This document shows positions 18,501 to 23,274 of a stretch of 23,274 nt of DNA, one piece after another. The position numbers and the translations under genes are program-made. Location of the stretch: assembly GCF_000003605.2 (NCBI RefSeq), contig NW_003137828.1, forward strand, positions 292,043 to 315,316. Reading direction: 5' to 3'. A model generated the notes under the pieces. It did no database searches and was not told where the DNA came from. It saw only the letters and a program-made list of their open reading frames with translations. Source of the stretch: Saccoglossus kowalevskii (taxonomy: Eukaryota; Hemichordata; Enteropneusta; Harrimaniidae). Every line of letters starts with the position of its first letter. Position 1 is the first letter of the stretch.

Positions 18501-21220
18501 ATCAAAGGTAAATTACTTGTATCAAAGCCAGTAATATATTTACCCCTAATGACAATGTTAACAGTAGGTTGAATATCAGCGCAAATTAAATTCATATGGC
18601 TAACTTGCAAGCTAACTTGAAAATCCAATGTTCTAATAACCCAATCAAGTTCTCCGACATGGTTGAAGCAACTGAGATTTGTATGTGTAATTTAAAACTT
18701 ACTTTGTATAGTCACAATAATGTTGTACTCTAAAAACAGACAACTTAGCCATAGTACATGCATAAACAAAAATTAAATAGTATAAAATGAAGTGGCACCA
18801 TAGAATGCAAGATTGCCACAAAATATAGCAAATCGTTTTTGTAGCAGATCATTTGATAGCGCCAATAAGTCTCCGTACGAATCTTGTTTGTGTGCACTGT
18901 AAACCAAACTATTGAATACAGCGACAATCTATAACATCATCAGGTGGAATAATATGCACATTATCTAAATTATATTTAACTAATTTGGTGTTGCAACAAT
19001 ACAGCTAATCCCCTTTTAATGTTTATATTTGTGAATGATCATTCGGTATATTCTGTTTTATAGGTTGTAACGCTTGGTGAAGATTCTTTTGAAACTGGTA
19101 TAGGAACCGGCCTTACCTTTGTCAAATTCTTTGCACCATGGTAAGTTATTGTCTGGCTGAAGGTAATGCTTCATTCACTGGGCTAATTCCTCTTACTATT
19201 TATAATACTTTGATCTTGGTTCAACTCTTGTGTTAATTTTGTGTAGATAAACATGTACCCAAAAAATCTGTATTGGCTGTAACCTTGAAATAAAGAGGTA
19301 GACTTGACTTGTTGCAAAAAAACGAAGAACATTATATATGAAGCACCCTTCTATAATATTTACATAAAAAAATATATTCAGTCGTGCTGCAAATTATTAA
19401 TTGCGTCATTAACCGTTTTACTCCATTTTCGCGTATTCTTGTGATCACGTGACTTGGTATTTACATAATTTAAAAAAATTGCCATATTTTCAAAGTTTGA
19501 AAAAAGATCTTTATTATGGTATATAACATGTATGGGTAAAATGTATGTTTCAGTCTGTAAATTGAGGCCAAAAAATTGAACCAGCGAACGTATGCTAACC
19601 CCTTAAATAACCCATTAGGTTTACATACTAGTAGTTAATGTTCTATAATCAGGAAGATATTGCGATGGACCTGTAAATGAAATAATTAAACTGGTCCTTG
19701 TTGATTAGCTTTACAGAATTTCAGACTACTAGAATTGAGGGATTTTGCTGACATAATGAAAGTGTCAGTGTCAACAAGTTATAAAAAATTAACTGAAATT
19801 TGTAGGTAGATTGGCCATTATAAATAATCTAGAAACAAAATGAGATTAACTCGATCCTTTTAATATTGCTCCTTACAATTAGCATGTTCTGTTTATAGGT
19901 GCGACGATTGTGATCGTCTTGCTCCAACATGGGAAGAATTAGCTGAGAAAATTGCAAATAACTTACGATTAGCATGTTTTGTTTATAGGTGTGGCCATTG
20001 TAAACGTCTTGCTCCAACATGGGAAGAATTAGCTGAGAAAGTTGCAAGTAAACCCAATATCAAGATTGCTAAAGTTGATTGCACTGTAGATAAAGATGTA
20101 TGCAAAAAAGCAGAGGTAATGTGGATTTGTTTAAAGCATTGGACAGTAGTTTGTGAGTTCTGGTGCACAAGGCAGTGAATATTCTGTATAGTATGTGCTC
20201 CATATAGGTGATTTTCCGTACAATTGTGAGATCTCACGAGATGCATGAAAGACGCGCGTCGAACGTCTGCCGCAAAAATCGAACGATTTGATTTTGAACT
20301 CTAATTTCCTTATTTCGTAGCTCACACTGACCGGCCGATCTTCGACAGAGGAATACTGCTTCCGAATACCCTTACTTAATCGAAATTGCCTATCATCAAA
20401 TGTGGACAGCACATTATTAAGCATGGAAATGTCATTGGCTGCCATGTTCAACATTTGTTTGTTGCATAGCATTAGTTAGTACCAATAGTAATGGTCAAAA
20501 CAAGCTTCACTAACCATACTGAGCGTGTATGTAACTAAAGTGATATCAATGCAAATAAAATAAAATAAAGCACAAACATTTCATTTTTTGTGATCATGTG
20601 CATAGCATAACATTCTTAGTAAAGCTTTTTCAATTTCCATCAATTACGAACGTGCAGAGCATGATTGACGATATGTTCCAAAAAAAAGTGTTTTTATTTT
20701 ATTCCGTGTGTCCATCTCAATATAATCAGATAACTACATCTGCCCAATTATGCAAAACATGTTTAGGTCTTGTATGACCTAAAATAAATCAGATTGCACA
20801 TCACAGAAGAGCTGTCTGAACATAATTTGCATAGTTGAGTGTTATAAGAGGTGTGGTACATCCAGAATTAAAATGAGCCGCTGCTTAAAACACAAAAATC
20901 AACTTTTCATGCATTTTACAAAATAAAAGCTGCACAATTCTTTGCTTGTTCCCTTTCAAAAATGTTAATCGAAATGTAGAAAATGGAAAATCTACCCATG
21001 TTACATCAAAAATGTTACATCAAAAATGTTACATCAAAAGGTTGCTTGGAAAAATTGTCATTGCATGTAATAACTGATCTGTTTATTTCTATTCCAGGTT
21101 CGTGGATATCCAACACTAATTCTTTATAGCAATGGAAAGAAAGTAGATGATTATAACAAGGCAAGAGAATTGGATGCCCTGTACAAATACATTACAGAGC
21201 GCCCCCATGATGAGTTGTAA
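6350..21220 (+). CDS. TXNDC5: TXNDC5/ERp46-like protein disulfide isomerase, nine coding exons
   Basis: This is a spliced gene for an ER-lumen thiol-disulfide oxidoreductase with three thioredoxin domains. The exons are 6350-6528, 11993-12083, 12567-12625, 16051-16156, 16721-16924, 18268-18507, 19064-19140, 19989-20115 and 21098-21220. Their lengths sum to 1206 nt, which is 401 codons plus TAA, and every junction is GT-AG and frame-consistent (phases 2,0,2,0,0,0,2,0). Residues 1-30 or so form a signal peptide with two Arg followed by a hydrophobic [13 protein letters not shown] core. The three active sites CGHC are at residues 61-64, 188-191 and 320-323, with GYPT cis-proline loops at about 107-110, 230-233 and 364-367. 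A Lys/Glu/Pro-rich linker covers about 264-293, and HDEL ends the protein. Three Trx domains, the signal peptide and the retention signal match the TXNDC5 family in order and in length (the human protein is about 430 residues). By family, it introduces disulfides into secretory proteins, with PRDX4 as a known oxidising partner. An alternative acceptor in exon 8 would give 431 residues. Family assignment is very secure; splice choice in exon 8 is not. Confidence 0.95.
7422..7603 (+). mobile_element. MITE-like element, family 1, copy 1
   Basis: This 182-bp AT-rich element starts TACTGTAAAATACTTTACTT, and its far end, read in reverse complement, starts TACTGTGGAATACTTTATTC. These are terminal inverted repeats of about 25 bp with TA at the outer edges, the target preferred by Tc1/mariner-type elements. 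A diverged copy lies 1 kb downstream in the opposite orientation. It has no coding capacity. Confidence 0.7.
8541..8752 (-). mobile_element. MITE-like element, family 1, copy 2 (inverted)
   Basis: Read on the - strand this 212-bp segment follows copy 1 closely in its first ~90 nt (for example TTTCGCTTGGAATT and ATGATTCAGTG, then ATCCAGCGAATATA) and more loosely after that. It is about 30 bp longer than copy 1. It ends TACTGTAAAAAAATTTATTT on the + strand side, preserving the terminal TACTGT. Confidence 0.7.
9679..9702. repeat. 24-bp perfect palindrome in intron 1
   Basis: The core TGATGCAAAATTTTGCATCA (9681-9700) is perfectly self-complementary, and two further T/A pairs extend it to 24 bp. 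It has no spacer, so it could form a cruciform. It is not obviously the end of any element. Confidence 0.9.
11993..12083 (+). CDS. TXNDC5: TXNDC5 exon 2: first CGHC active site
   Basis: The acceptor TTCCAG is at 11987-11992. The first base completes the Trp60 codon, so the junction reads [17 protein letters not shown]. Catalytic cysteines are Cys61 and Cys64, and CKRLQPTW is the usual helix after a PDI-type active site. The exon codes for residues 61-90 and ends phase 0 at ...NLGK with donor GTATGT. Confidence 0.95.
12084..12566 (+). other. TXNDC5 intron 2 (483 bp)
   Basis: The donor is GTATGT and the acceptor ATTTAG, phase 0 between NLGK and VDCT. Its middle is occupied by the MITE-like element at about 12221-12403. 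Confidence 0.9.
12221..12403. mobile_element. MITE-like element, family 3, with internal AGAAGCC repeats
   Basis: AATCTGTATTAGTAGCC at 12233-12249 is the inverse of GGCTTCTAATACAGATT at 12378-12394 with one mismatch, giving inverted repeats about 150 bp apart. The motif TAATAGAAGYCRC recurs at about 12257, 12324 and 12365. The last copy runs into the perfect 18-bp palindrome TAGAAGCCGCGGCTTCTA (12368-12385). The outer right end reads TACTGTAG in reverse complement. The exact outer borders are uncertain. Confidence 0.55.
12567..12625 (+). CDS. TXNDC5: TXNDC5 exon 3: Trx1 VDCT strand and start of the cis-Pro loop
   Basis: This 59-nt exon lies between ATTTAG and GTAAGT. It reads [20 protein letters not shown], the conserved VDCT strand, the second cysteine pair typical of TXNDC5 domains, and the cis-Pro (Pro109) of GYPT. 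The Thr110 codon is split (phase 2) with exon 4. An antisense LINE remnant begins within a few tens of bases of the donor. Confidence 0.92.
12650..13060 (-). mobile_element. LINE ORF2 C-terminal remnant, antisense in intron 3
   Basis: Read on the - strand, 12838-12903 gives [18 protein letters not shown] and then IWEQ, the W-PQGKR-RGRP-TW signature near the C-terminus of many non-LTR retrotransposon ORF2 proteins. Downstream in the same frame comes [18 protein letters not shown], the RLAQ-R-RW block that usually follows. Upstream lies LWEQ and a basic KKRELTW block, as expected. In-frame stops (for example TAA just before WNPQ, and after QWKET) show it is dead. The 3' end of the element points at exon 3 and nearly reaches its donor. 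Borders are approximate; the clade is not assigned. Confidence 0.75.
14471..14786 (+). mobile_element. MITE-like element, family 2, copy A
   Basis: This 316-bp element matches 17825-18149 along its length, for example GGTGAAAATTTGAGAAAACA, TCAACTTTGAAGTAATCCTG and GAAAATGCCCGGATGTCCGC in both. It starts TCCTCGGG and ends CCCCCAAGA (inverse TCTTGGGGG). The hexamer ATTGTA directly flanks both sides (14465-14470 and 14787-14792), a likely target-site duplication. It has no coding capacity of note. Confidence 0.75.
16051..16156 (+). CDS. TXNDC5: TXNDC5 exon 4: C-terminal part of Trx1
   Basis: The acceptor is GATATAG and the donor is GTGCGT. After completing Thr110 the exon reads [20 protein letters not shown], the last strands of the fold and the GxRD turn seen in TXNDC5 domains. 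The terminal helix [15 protein letters not shown] follows. It ends phase 0 at residue 145, exactly at the border between domains 1 and 2. Confidence 0.93.
16157..16720 (+). other. TXNDC5 intron 4 (564 bp)
   Basis: The donor is GTGCGT and the acceptor TCTTTAG, phase 0 at the Trx1/Trx2 border. I see no repeat, RNA gene or further exon in it. Confidence 0.9.
16721..16924 (+). CDS. TXNDC5: TXNDC5 exon 5: linker and second CGHC active site
   Basis: The 204-nt exon follows TCTTTAG and precedes GTAAGT. It encodes residues 146-213: a short acidic linker ([16 protein letters not shown]), then a full first half of Trx domain 2 including [19 protein letters not shown], with Cys188 and Cys191. In this domain the active-site Trp codon is not split by an intron, unlike domains 1 and 3. 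An ATG inside the exon at 16733 makes the open frame look like a separate short ORF, but it is part of this exon. Confidence 0.95.
16999..17226. repeat. TTCGCTAA-rich repeat-like stretch, possible transposon remnant
   Basis: The hexamer TCGCTA or its inverse TAGCGA recurs at least six times in about 150 nt (near 17040, 17055, 17072, 17140, 17156 and 17182), in a stretch richer in CpG than the intron around it. It ends TTTTACAGTA, like the outer TACTGTAAAA of family 1, and shares the TTCGCT vocabulary with it. No convincing left inverted repeat was found, so its nature is open. Confidence 0.35.
17825..18149 (+). mobile_element. MITE-like element, family 2, copy B
   Basis: This 325-bp element starts TCCTCGGGGGCGGA and ends TCCGCCCCGAGGA, near-perfect terminal inverted repeats of about 13 bp. 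The flanks TTCCTA (17819-17824) and TTGCTA (18150-18155) differ at one base and may be a decayed 6-bp target duplication. It is in the same orientation as copy A, and its better inverted repeats define the family ends. Confidence 0.78.
18268..18507 (+). CDS. TXNDC5: TXNDC5 exon 6: second half of Trx2 and charged linker
   Basis: The acceptor is TTTCCAG and the donor is GTAAAT. The exon encodes residues 214-293. It begins [20 protein letters not shown] with cis-Pro232, then [20 protein letters not shown] and the terminal helix. From about residue 264 it turns into a low-complexity Lys/Glu/Pro linker (for example [20 protein letters not shown]) that separates domain 2 from domain 3. It ends phase 0 at the domain border. 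Confidence 0.94.
18508..19063 (+). other. TXNDC5 intron 6 (556 bp)
   Basis: The donor is GTAAAT and the acceptor TTTATAG, phase 0 at the Trx2/Trx3 border. I see nothing else in it. Confidence 0.9.
19064..19140 (+). CDS. TXNDC5: TXNDC5 exon 7: start of thioredoxin domain 3
   Basis: The acceptor is TTTATAG and the donor GTAAGT. The exon reads [20 protein letters not shown] then KFFAP and two bases of the Trp319 codon. This phase-2 split just before the active site is the same position as the exon 1/2 junction of domain 1. In frame it can join either of two exon 8 acceptors, 19899 or 19989. Confidence 0.93.
19141..19988 (+). other. TXNDC5 intron 7 (848 bp, or 758 bp if the upstream acceptor is used)
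   Basis: Phase 2 in the active-site Trp codon of domain 3, matching intron 1 in domain 1. Its 3' end is duplicated, giving two equivalent acceptors at 19898 and 19988. The rest holds no recognisable feature. Confidence 0.88.
19872..20051 (+). repeat. 90-bp direct tandem duplication spanning intron 7 end and exon 8 start
   Basis: Unit 1 is 19872-19961 and unit 2 is 19962-20051, aligned without gaps and differing at 9 of 90 positions. Each unit opens with CTTAC, a match to the metazoan branch-site consensus yUnAy, 23 nt before its own TTTATAG acceptor, followed by 63 nt of coding sequence. The duplication thus copies a whole 3' splice module plus the active-site helix, and its length is a multiple of three. 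Confidence 0.95.
19899..19988 (+). CDS. TXNDC5: Alternative in-frame 5' extension of TXNDC5 exon 8 with CDDC active site
   Basis: If the upstream acceptor (TTTATAG, 19892-19898) is used, 90 nt are added without changing frame and without a stop, lengthening the protein from 401 to 431 residues. The added 30 residues begin [20 protein letters not shown] and end in a translated copy of the intron end (ACFVYR) before the normal CGHC. Compared with the downstream copy, Gly, His and Lys of the active-site loop CGHCK are all replaced by Asp, while the next 11 codons are identical. This could be an alternatively spliced segment, the constitutive form, or a decaying duplicate that is skipped; the sequence alone cannot decide. 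Confidence 0.5.
19989..20115 (+). CDS. TXNDC5: TXNDC5 exon 8 (short form): third CGHC active site
   Basis: With the acceptor TTTATAG at 19982-19988 the exon completes Trp319 and reads [20 protein letters not shown], giving a standard domain 3 with Cys320 and Cys323. It goes on with [18 protein letters not shown] and ends phase 0 at GTAATG. This form gives a normal-length domain and is the conservative choice. A 90-bp duplicate lies directly upstream and keeps the frame open, so the exon may instead begin at 19899. Confidence 0.9.
20131..20472 (-). other. Unrecognised 113-codon antisense open frame in intron 8
   Basis: This is the longest open frame in the window that the TXNDC5 exons do not explain. 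The first Met is at 20472, and a Met with good context (AACATGGCAGCC, reading MAAND) is at 20445. The translation is mixed in composition, not low-complexity (for example [20 protein letters not shown]), but I recognise no family. A GTGAGA donor-like site on the - strand within the palindrome at 20226-20237 would allow it to be a first coding exon of an antisense gene. Chance is the simpler explanation. Confidence 0.2.
20998..21039 (+). repeat. Three tandem copies of a 14-bp unit
   Basis: ATGTTACATCAAAA is repeated at 20998, 21012 and 21026 without change. The array ends 58 bp before exon 9, just upstream of the region expected to hold the branch site and pyrimidine tract. Confidence 0.95.
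21098..21220 (+). CDS. TXNDC5: TXNDC5 exon 9: end of Trx3, HDEL and stop
   Basis: The acceptor is TATTCCAG. The exon reads [20 protein letters not shown], then [16 protein letters not shown] and HDEL before TAA. GYPT supplies the cis-Pro (Pro366) of domain 3, and HDEL is a KDEL-receptor retrieval signal that places the mature protein in the ER lumen. Confidence 0.95.
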   Translation, partial: VRGYPTLILYSNGKKVDDYNKARELDALYKYITERPHDEL

Positions 21221-21722
21221 TTCATCACCTTCAATATTTTAATTTTCTGTTAAACAGATTTCTTTTAATATTTTTTTTTTTTAATACAATTGTTTAACTC
21301 CCAAATTTTGTAGCTTTTTGCTTTGTTTCGTTATTTCTTCAAAAAGGTATAGATTGTTTTTTCAAGTAATACTGAGTCAAAACTGTTGATACTAAATAAG
21401 TAAACTTGTGATATGTCATAAACATGGTATATATTTATGTCAAACCACTTATTTTCCTAGCTGTTTTTTAGACTGCATGTGTACAGCCACATTTTTATAT
21501 CATGTCATTCAGTTTTCTCAGTATTACATGAACAAGGATGAAACAAATGCAACTCTGCGTTACTGTTATTTCTTGTTGCGACTGTTGAAATGTTTTTTTT
21601 TTTGTTTAATCTCTATTTTTAGTATAATTTGCTTTAGAAACTGAATTACCATAGAAAACCCTGAAAAGAAGCCAAATGTGTACTTTTTAAAATCAAGTTT
21701 AAAATACATTTGCTTTTTCTTA

Positions 21723-22330
21723 GCACTAGCCAAATCGAAATATTATTTGAAAACAAGTAGCGCTGAAGTGTTTTCATTTGAACATTACCCACATTGAAAT
21801 TCTCATTTTAACACCTTGCCTTCTAAAGTCTCCACCAACGCGATATAAACTGTTTCATCTTGGCACTAACCAAATAGAATTATTTGAAAACAAGTAGCGC
21901 TGAAGTGTTTTCATTTGAACATTACCCACATTGAAATTCTCATTTTAACACCTTGCCTTCTAAAGTCTCCACCAACGCGATATAAACTGTTTCATCTTGG
22001 CACTAACCAAATAGAATTATTATTTGAAAACAAGTAGCGCTGAAGTGTTTTCATTTGAACAATACCCACATTGAAATTCTCATTTTAACACCTTGCCTTC
22101 TAAAGTCTCCACCAACGTGATATAAACTGTTTCATCTTGGCACTAACCAAATAGAATTATTTGAAAACAAGTAGCGCTGAAGTGTTTTCATTTGAACAAT
22201 ACCCACATTGAAATGTTCTCGTTTTAACACCTTACTTTCTGAAAGCCTCCACAGACTAACCAGTTGGTGAAAAGTTAGCAGGCAATGTGCACTAGTAAGA
22301 TCACAGCAGTATGATATAAACTGTTAAAAA
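21723..22330 (+). repeat. Tandem array of four ~139-bp units downstream of TXNDC5
   Basis: Units begin GCACTARCCAAAT at 21723, 21863, 22000 and 22140 (periods 140, 137, 140). The first three are nearly identical; the fourth diverges after about 22215 and ends, after an insertion of about 60 bp, at GATATAAACTGTT. Each unit contains the imperfect dyad GAAAACA-N4-AGCGCT-N4... TGTTTTC (27 bp; first copy at 21749-21775). No coding frame is conserved. Confidence 0.93.
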
Positions 22331-22586
22331 TTGGGTTTGTTTTGCTTATGAAAATACCTTTTATATAAAATCAATAGTGCTGCAACAAATATTTTGGTAC
22401 CAAATTGAGATATAATTTTCTATGTACGAGGTGTTGAAAACTAAAGTGCAATTTCTAGTGTTATAAAAAGGTACCACTCTTGAATTTTACATTGTATAAT
22501 GTGCATTGAGACCAAATCAACAGCTGGAAAGACTAATATATTGATTGGGTATAAATAAGCTGGTTAACATTGTCAGGCCAGTTTAC

Positions 22587-22596
22587 AATAAATAAA
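22587..22596 (+). terminator. Double AATAAA polyadenylation signal
   Basis: Two overlapping AATAAA hexamers (22587 and 22591) are followed within 20-40 nt by GT/T-rich sequence (GTCTTTGTGATGGTC and TTTATTGTTTGTCC). It is the first canonical signal after the TXNDC5 stop. The signal could alternatively belong to, or derive from, the flank of the LINE fragment that follows. Confidence 0.45.
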
Positions 22597-22639
22597 AGAA
22601 ATATGTTCTGAAAGTCTTTGTGATGGTCTTTATTGTTTG

Positions 22640-23274
22640 TCCTGTCTGCATTGTCGAAAAAGTACTTGCCACAGACATTAACGCTACTTTTTAAGTCCTT
22701 TCTAAGAGAAAGCAAAATTCCTGATGGCTGGAAAGAGGGTGTTGTAAAACCAATCCACAAAAAGGGTGATACAAAAGACCTCAACAACTACAGAGGTATC
22801 ACTCTAAATTCCCGTTTCAAAAATTTACAGTAAGGTTATTGAAACAAAGTTAAGAAAATTTGTTGAAGAAAATAACATTCTGGGAGAAATTCAAGGAGGT
22901 TTTAGGGAAGATAGATGTGAGGATCATGTGTTTACACTCAAAGGTATAGCGTCCTTAAGGAAATAAAGAAATCTACTTGTGTAGCATTTCTTGATTTCTC
23001 GAAAGCATTTGATAGAGTTTGGAGGGATGGTTTGCGAGAAAGCAGGAATACAAGGACAATTATGGAATATTATAGATGACATGTATGAGAATGTTTTTAA
23101 TAAGGTCAATTTTAATGATATTGAGACTGAATACTTTGAAACCAGTGAAGGTGTAAAACAAGGATGCGTTTTAAGCCCCGTACTCTTCTCAATTTATATA
23201 AATGAATTTGCAAAAATGTTATTTGAATCAAAACTAGGGGTGAGGATAGGAACACAAATAATTCCAGGACTTTT
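22640..23274 (+). mobile_element. LINE-type reverse transcriptase fragment, frameshifted, runs off the window
   Basis: Non-LTR retrotransposon reverse transcriptase motifs appear in the right order: IPDGWKEGVVKPIHKKGD (22717-22770) and NNYRGITL, then QGGFREDR, the catalytic motif FLDFSKAFDRVW (22987-23022) and EGVKQGCVLSP (23147-23179). The coding frame changes at about 22820, 22965 and 23035, with stops at 22831 and 22964, so the copy is dead. Both the 5' part (endonuclease) and the YADD box are outside the window or lost. It is on the same strand as TXNDC5. The clade is not assigned. It is a different fragment from the antisense remnant in intron 3, and the two do not overlap in protein region. 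Confidence 0.88.

Larger units (their letters stand above)
20116..21097 (+). other. TXNDC5 intron 8 (982 bp)
   Basis: The donor is GTAATG and the acceptor TATTCCAG, phase 0 between KKAE and VRGYP. It contains a CpG-richer patch at about 20220-20450 with an antisense open frame, the palindrome GTGAGATCTCAC at 20226-20237, and three copies of a 14-bp unit near the acceptor. Confidence 0.9.
21221..22615 (+). other. Probable TXNDC5 3' UTR
   Basis: The first canonical AATAAA after the stop is the overlapping pair at 22587-22596, followed by GT-rich sequence, which predicts cleavage near 22610 and a 3' UTR of about 1.4 kb. An AATACA variant at 21283-21288 could give a much shorter end. The long form would include the whole tandem array. 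Confidence 0.45.

Noticed and set aside
18256..18534. A separate 92-residue protein starting at an intronic Met
   Set aside because: It is exon 6 with a few intron codons at each end.
19829..20047. Antisense frame with an internal protein repeat
   Set aside because: The repeat is only the mirror of the 90-bp exon 8 duplication on the coding strand.
1..23274. CRISPR array, bacterial operon, rRNA or phage content
   Set aside because: The only direct repeats are the exon duplication, the 3' tandem array and short local repeats; gene structure is plainly that of a spliced animal gene.

Overview
The window is animal (metazoan) nuclear DNA. It is AT-rich, has long GT-AG introns full of decayed transposons, and carries one recognisable spliced gene on the + strand. 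The transposon load and the HDEL-type ER retention signal suit an invertebrate, perhaps a marine one, but nothing fixes the phylum or species.

The gene is an orthologue of TXNDC5 (ERp46), a protein disulfide isomerase of the ER lumen. Nine coding exons lie between 6350 and 21220: 6350-6528, 11993-12083, 12567-12625, 16051-16156, 16721-16924, 18268-18507, 19064-19140, 19989-20115 (or 19899-20115) and 21098-21220. Joined, they give an open frame of 401 residues, or 431 with the upstream acceptor of exon 8. The protein has a signal peptide, three thioredoxin domains that each carry CGHC, a Lys/Glu-rich linker before the third domain, and a C-terminal HDEL.

The most unusual feature is in exon 8. 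A 90-bp direct tandem duplication (19872-19961 and 19962-20051, about 90 % identical) repeats a candidate branch site, the 3' splice acceptor and the coding sequence of the third active site. It preserves the reading frame. In the upstream copy the active site CGHCK reads CDDCD. Use of the first acceptor would add 30 residues and a second, altered active-site helix.

Layout: 1-6190 is a 5' flank with no recognisable gene, containing a polypurine/G-quadruplex tract, a TTAA-bounded inverted-repeat element and small repeats. A candidate TATA/Inr core promoter lies at 6267-6303. Intron 1 (5.5 kb) holds an inverted pair of one MITE-like family. Intron 2 holds a second MITE-like element with an 18-bp palindrome. 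Intron 3 holds an antisense LINE C-terminal remnant next to the exon 3 donor and a copy of a third MITE-like family. Intron 5 holds the second copy of that family. Intron 8 has a 113-codon antisense open frame of unknown meaning and a 14-bp triplet repeat near its acceptor. After the stop comes a tandem array of four ~139-bp units (21723-22330), then a double AATAAA (22587-22596), and finally a frameshifted LINE reverse-transcriptase fragment that runs off the right edge.
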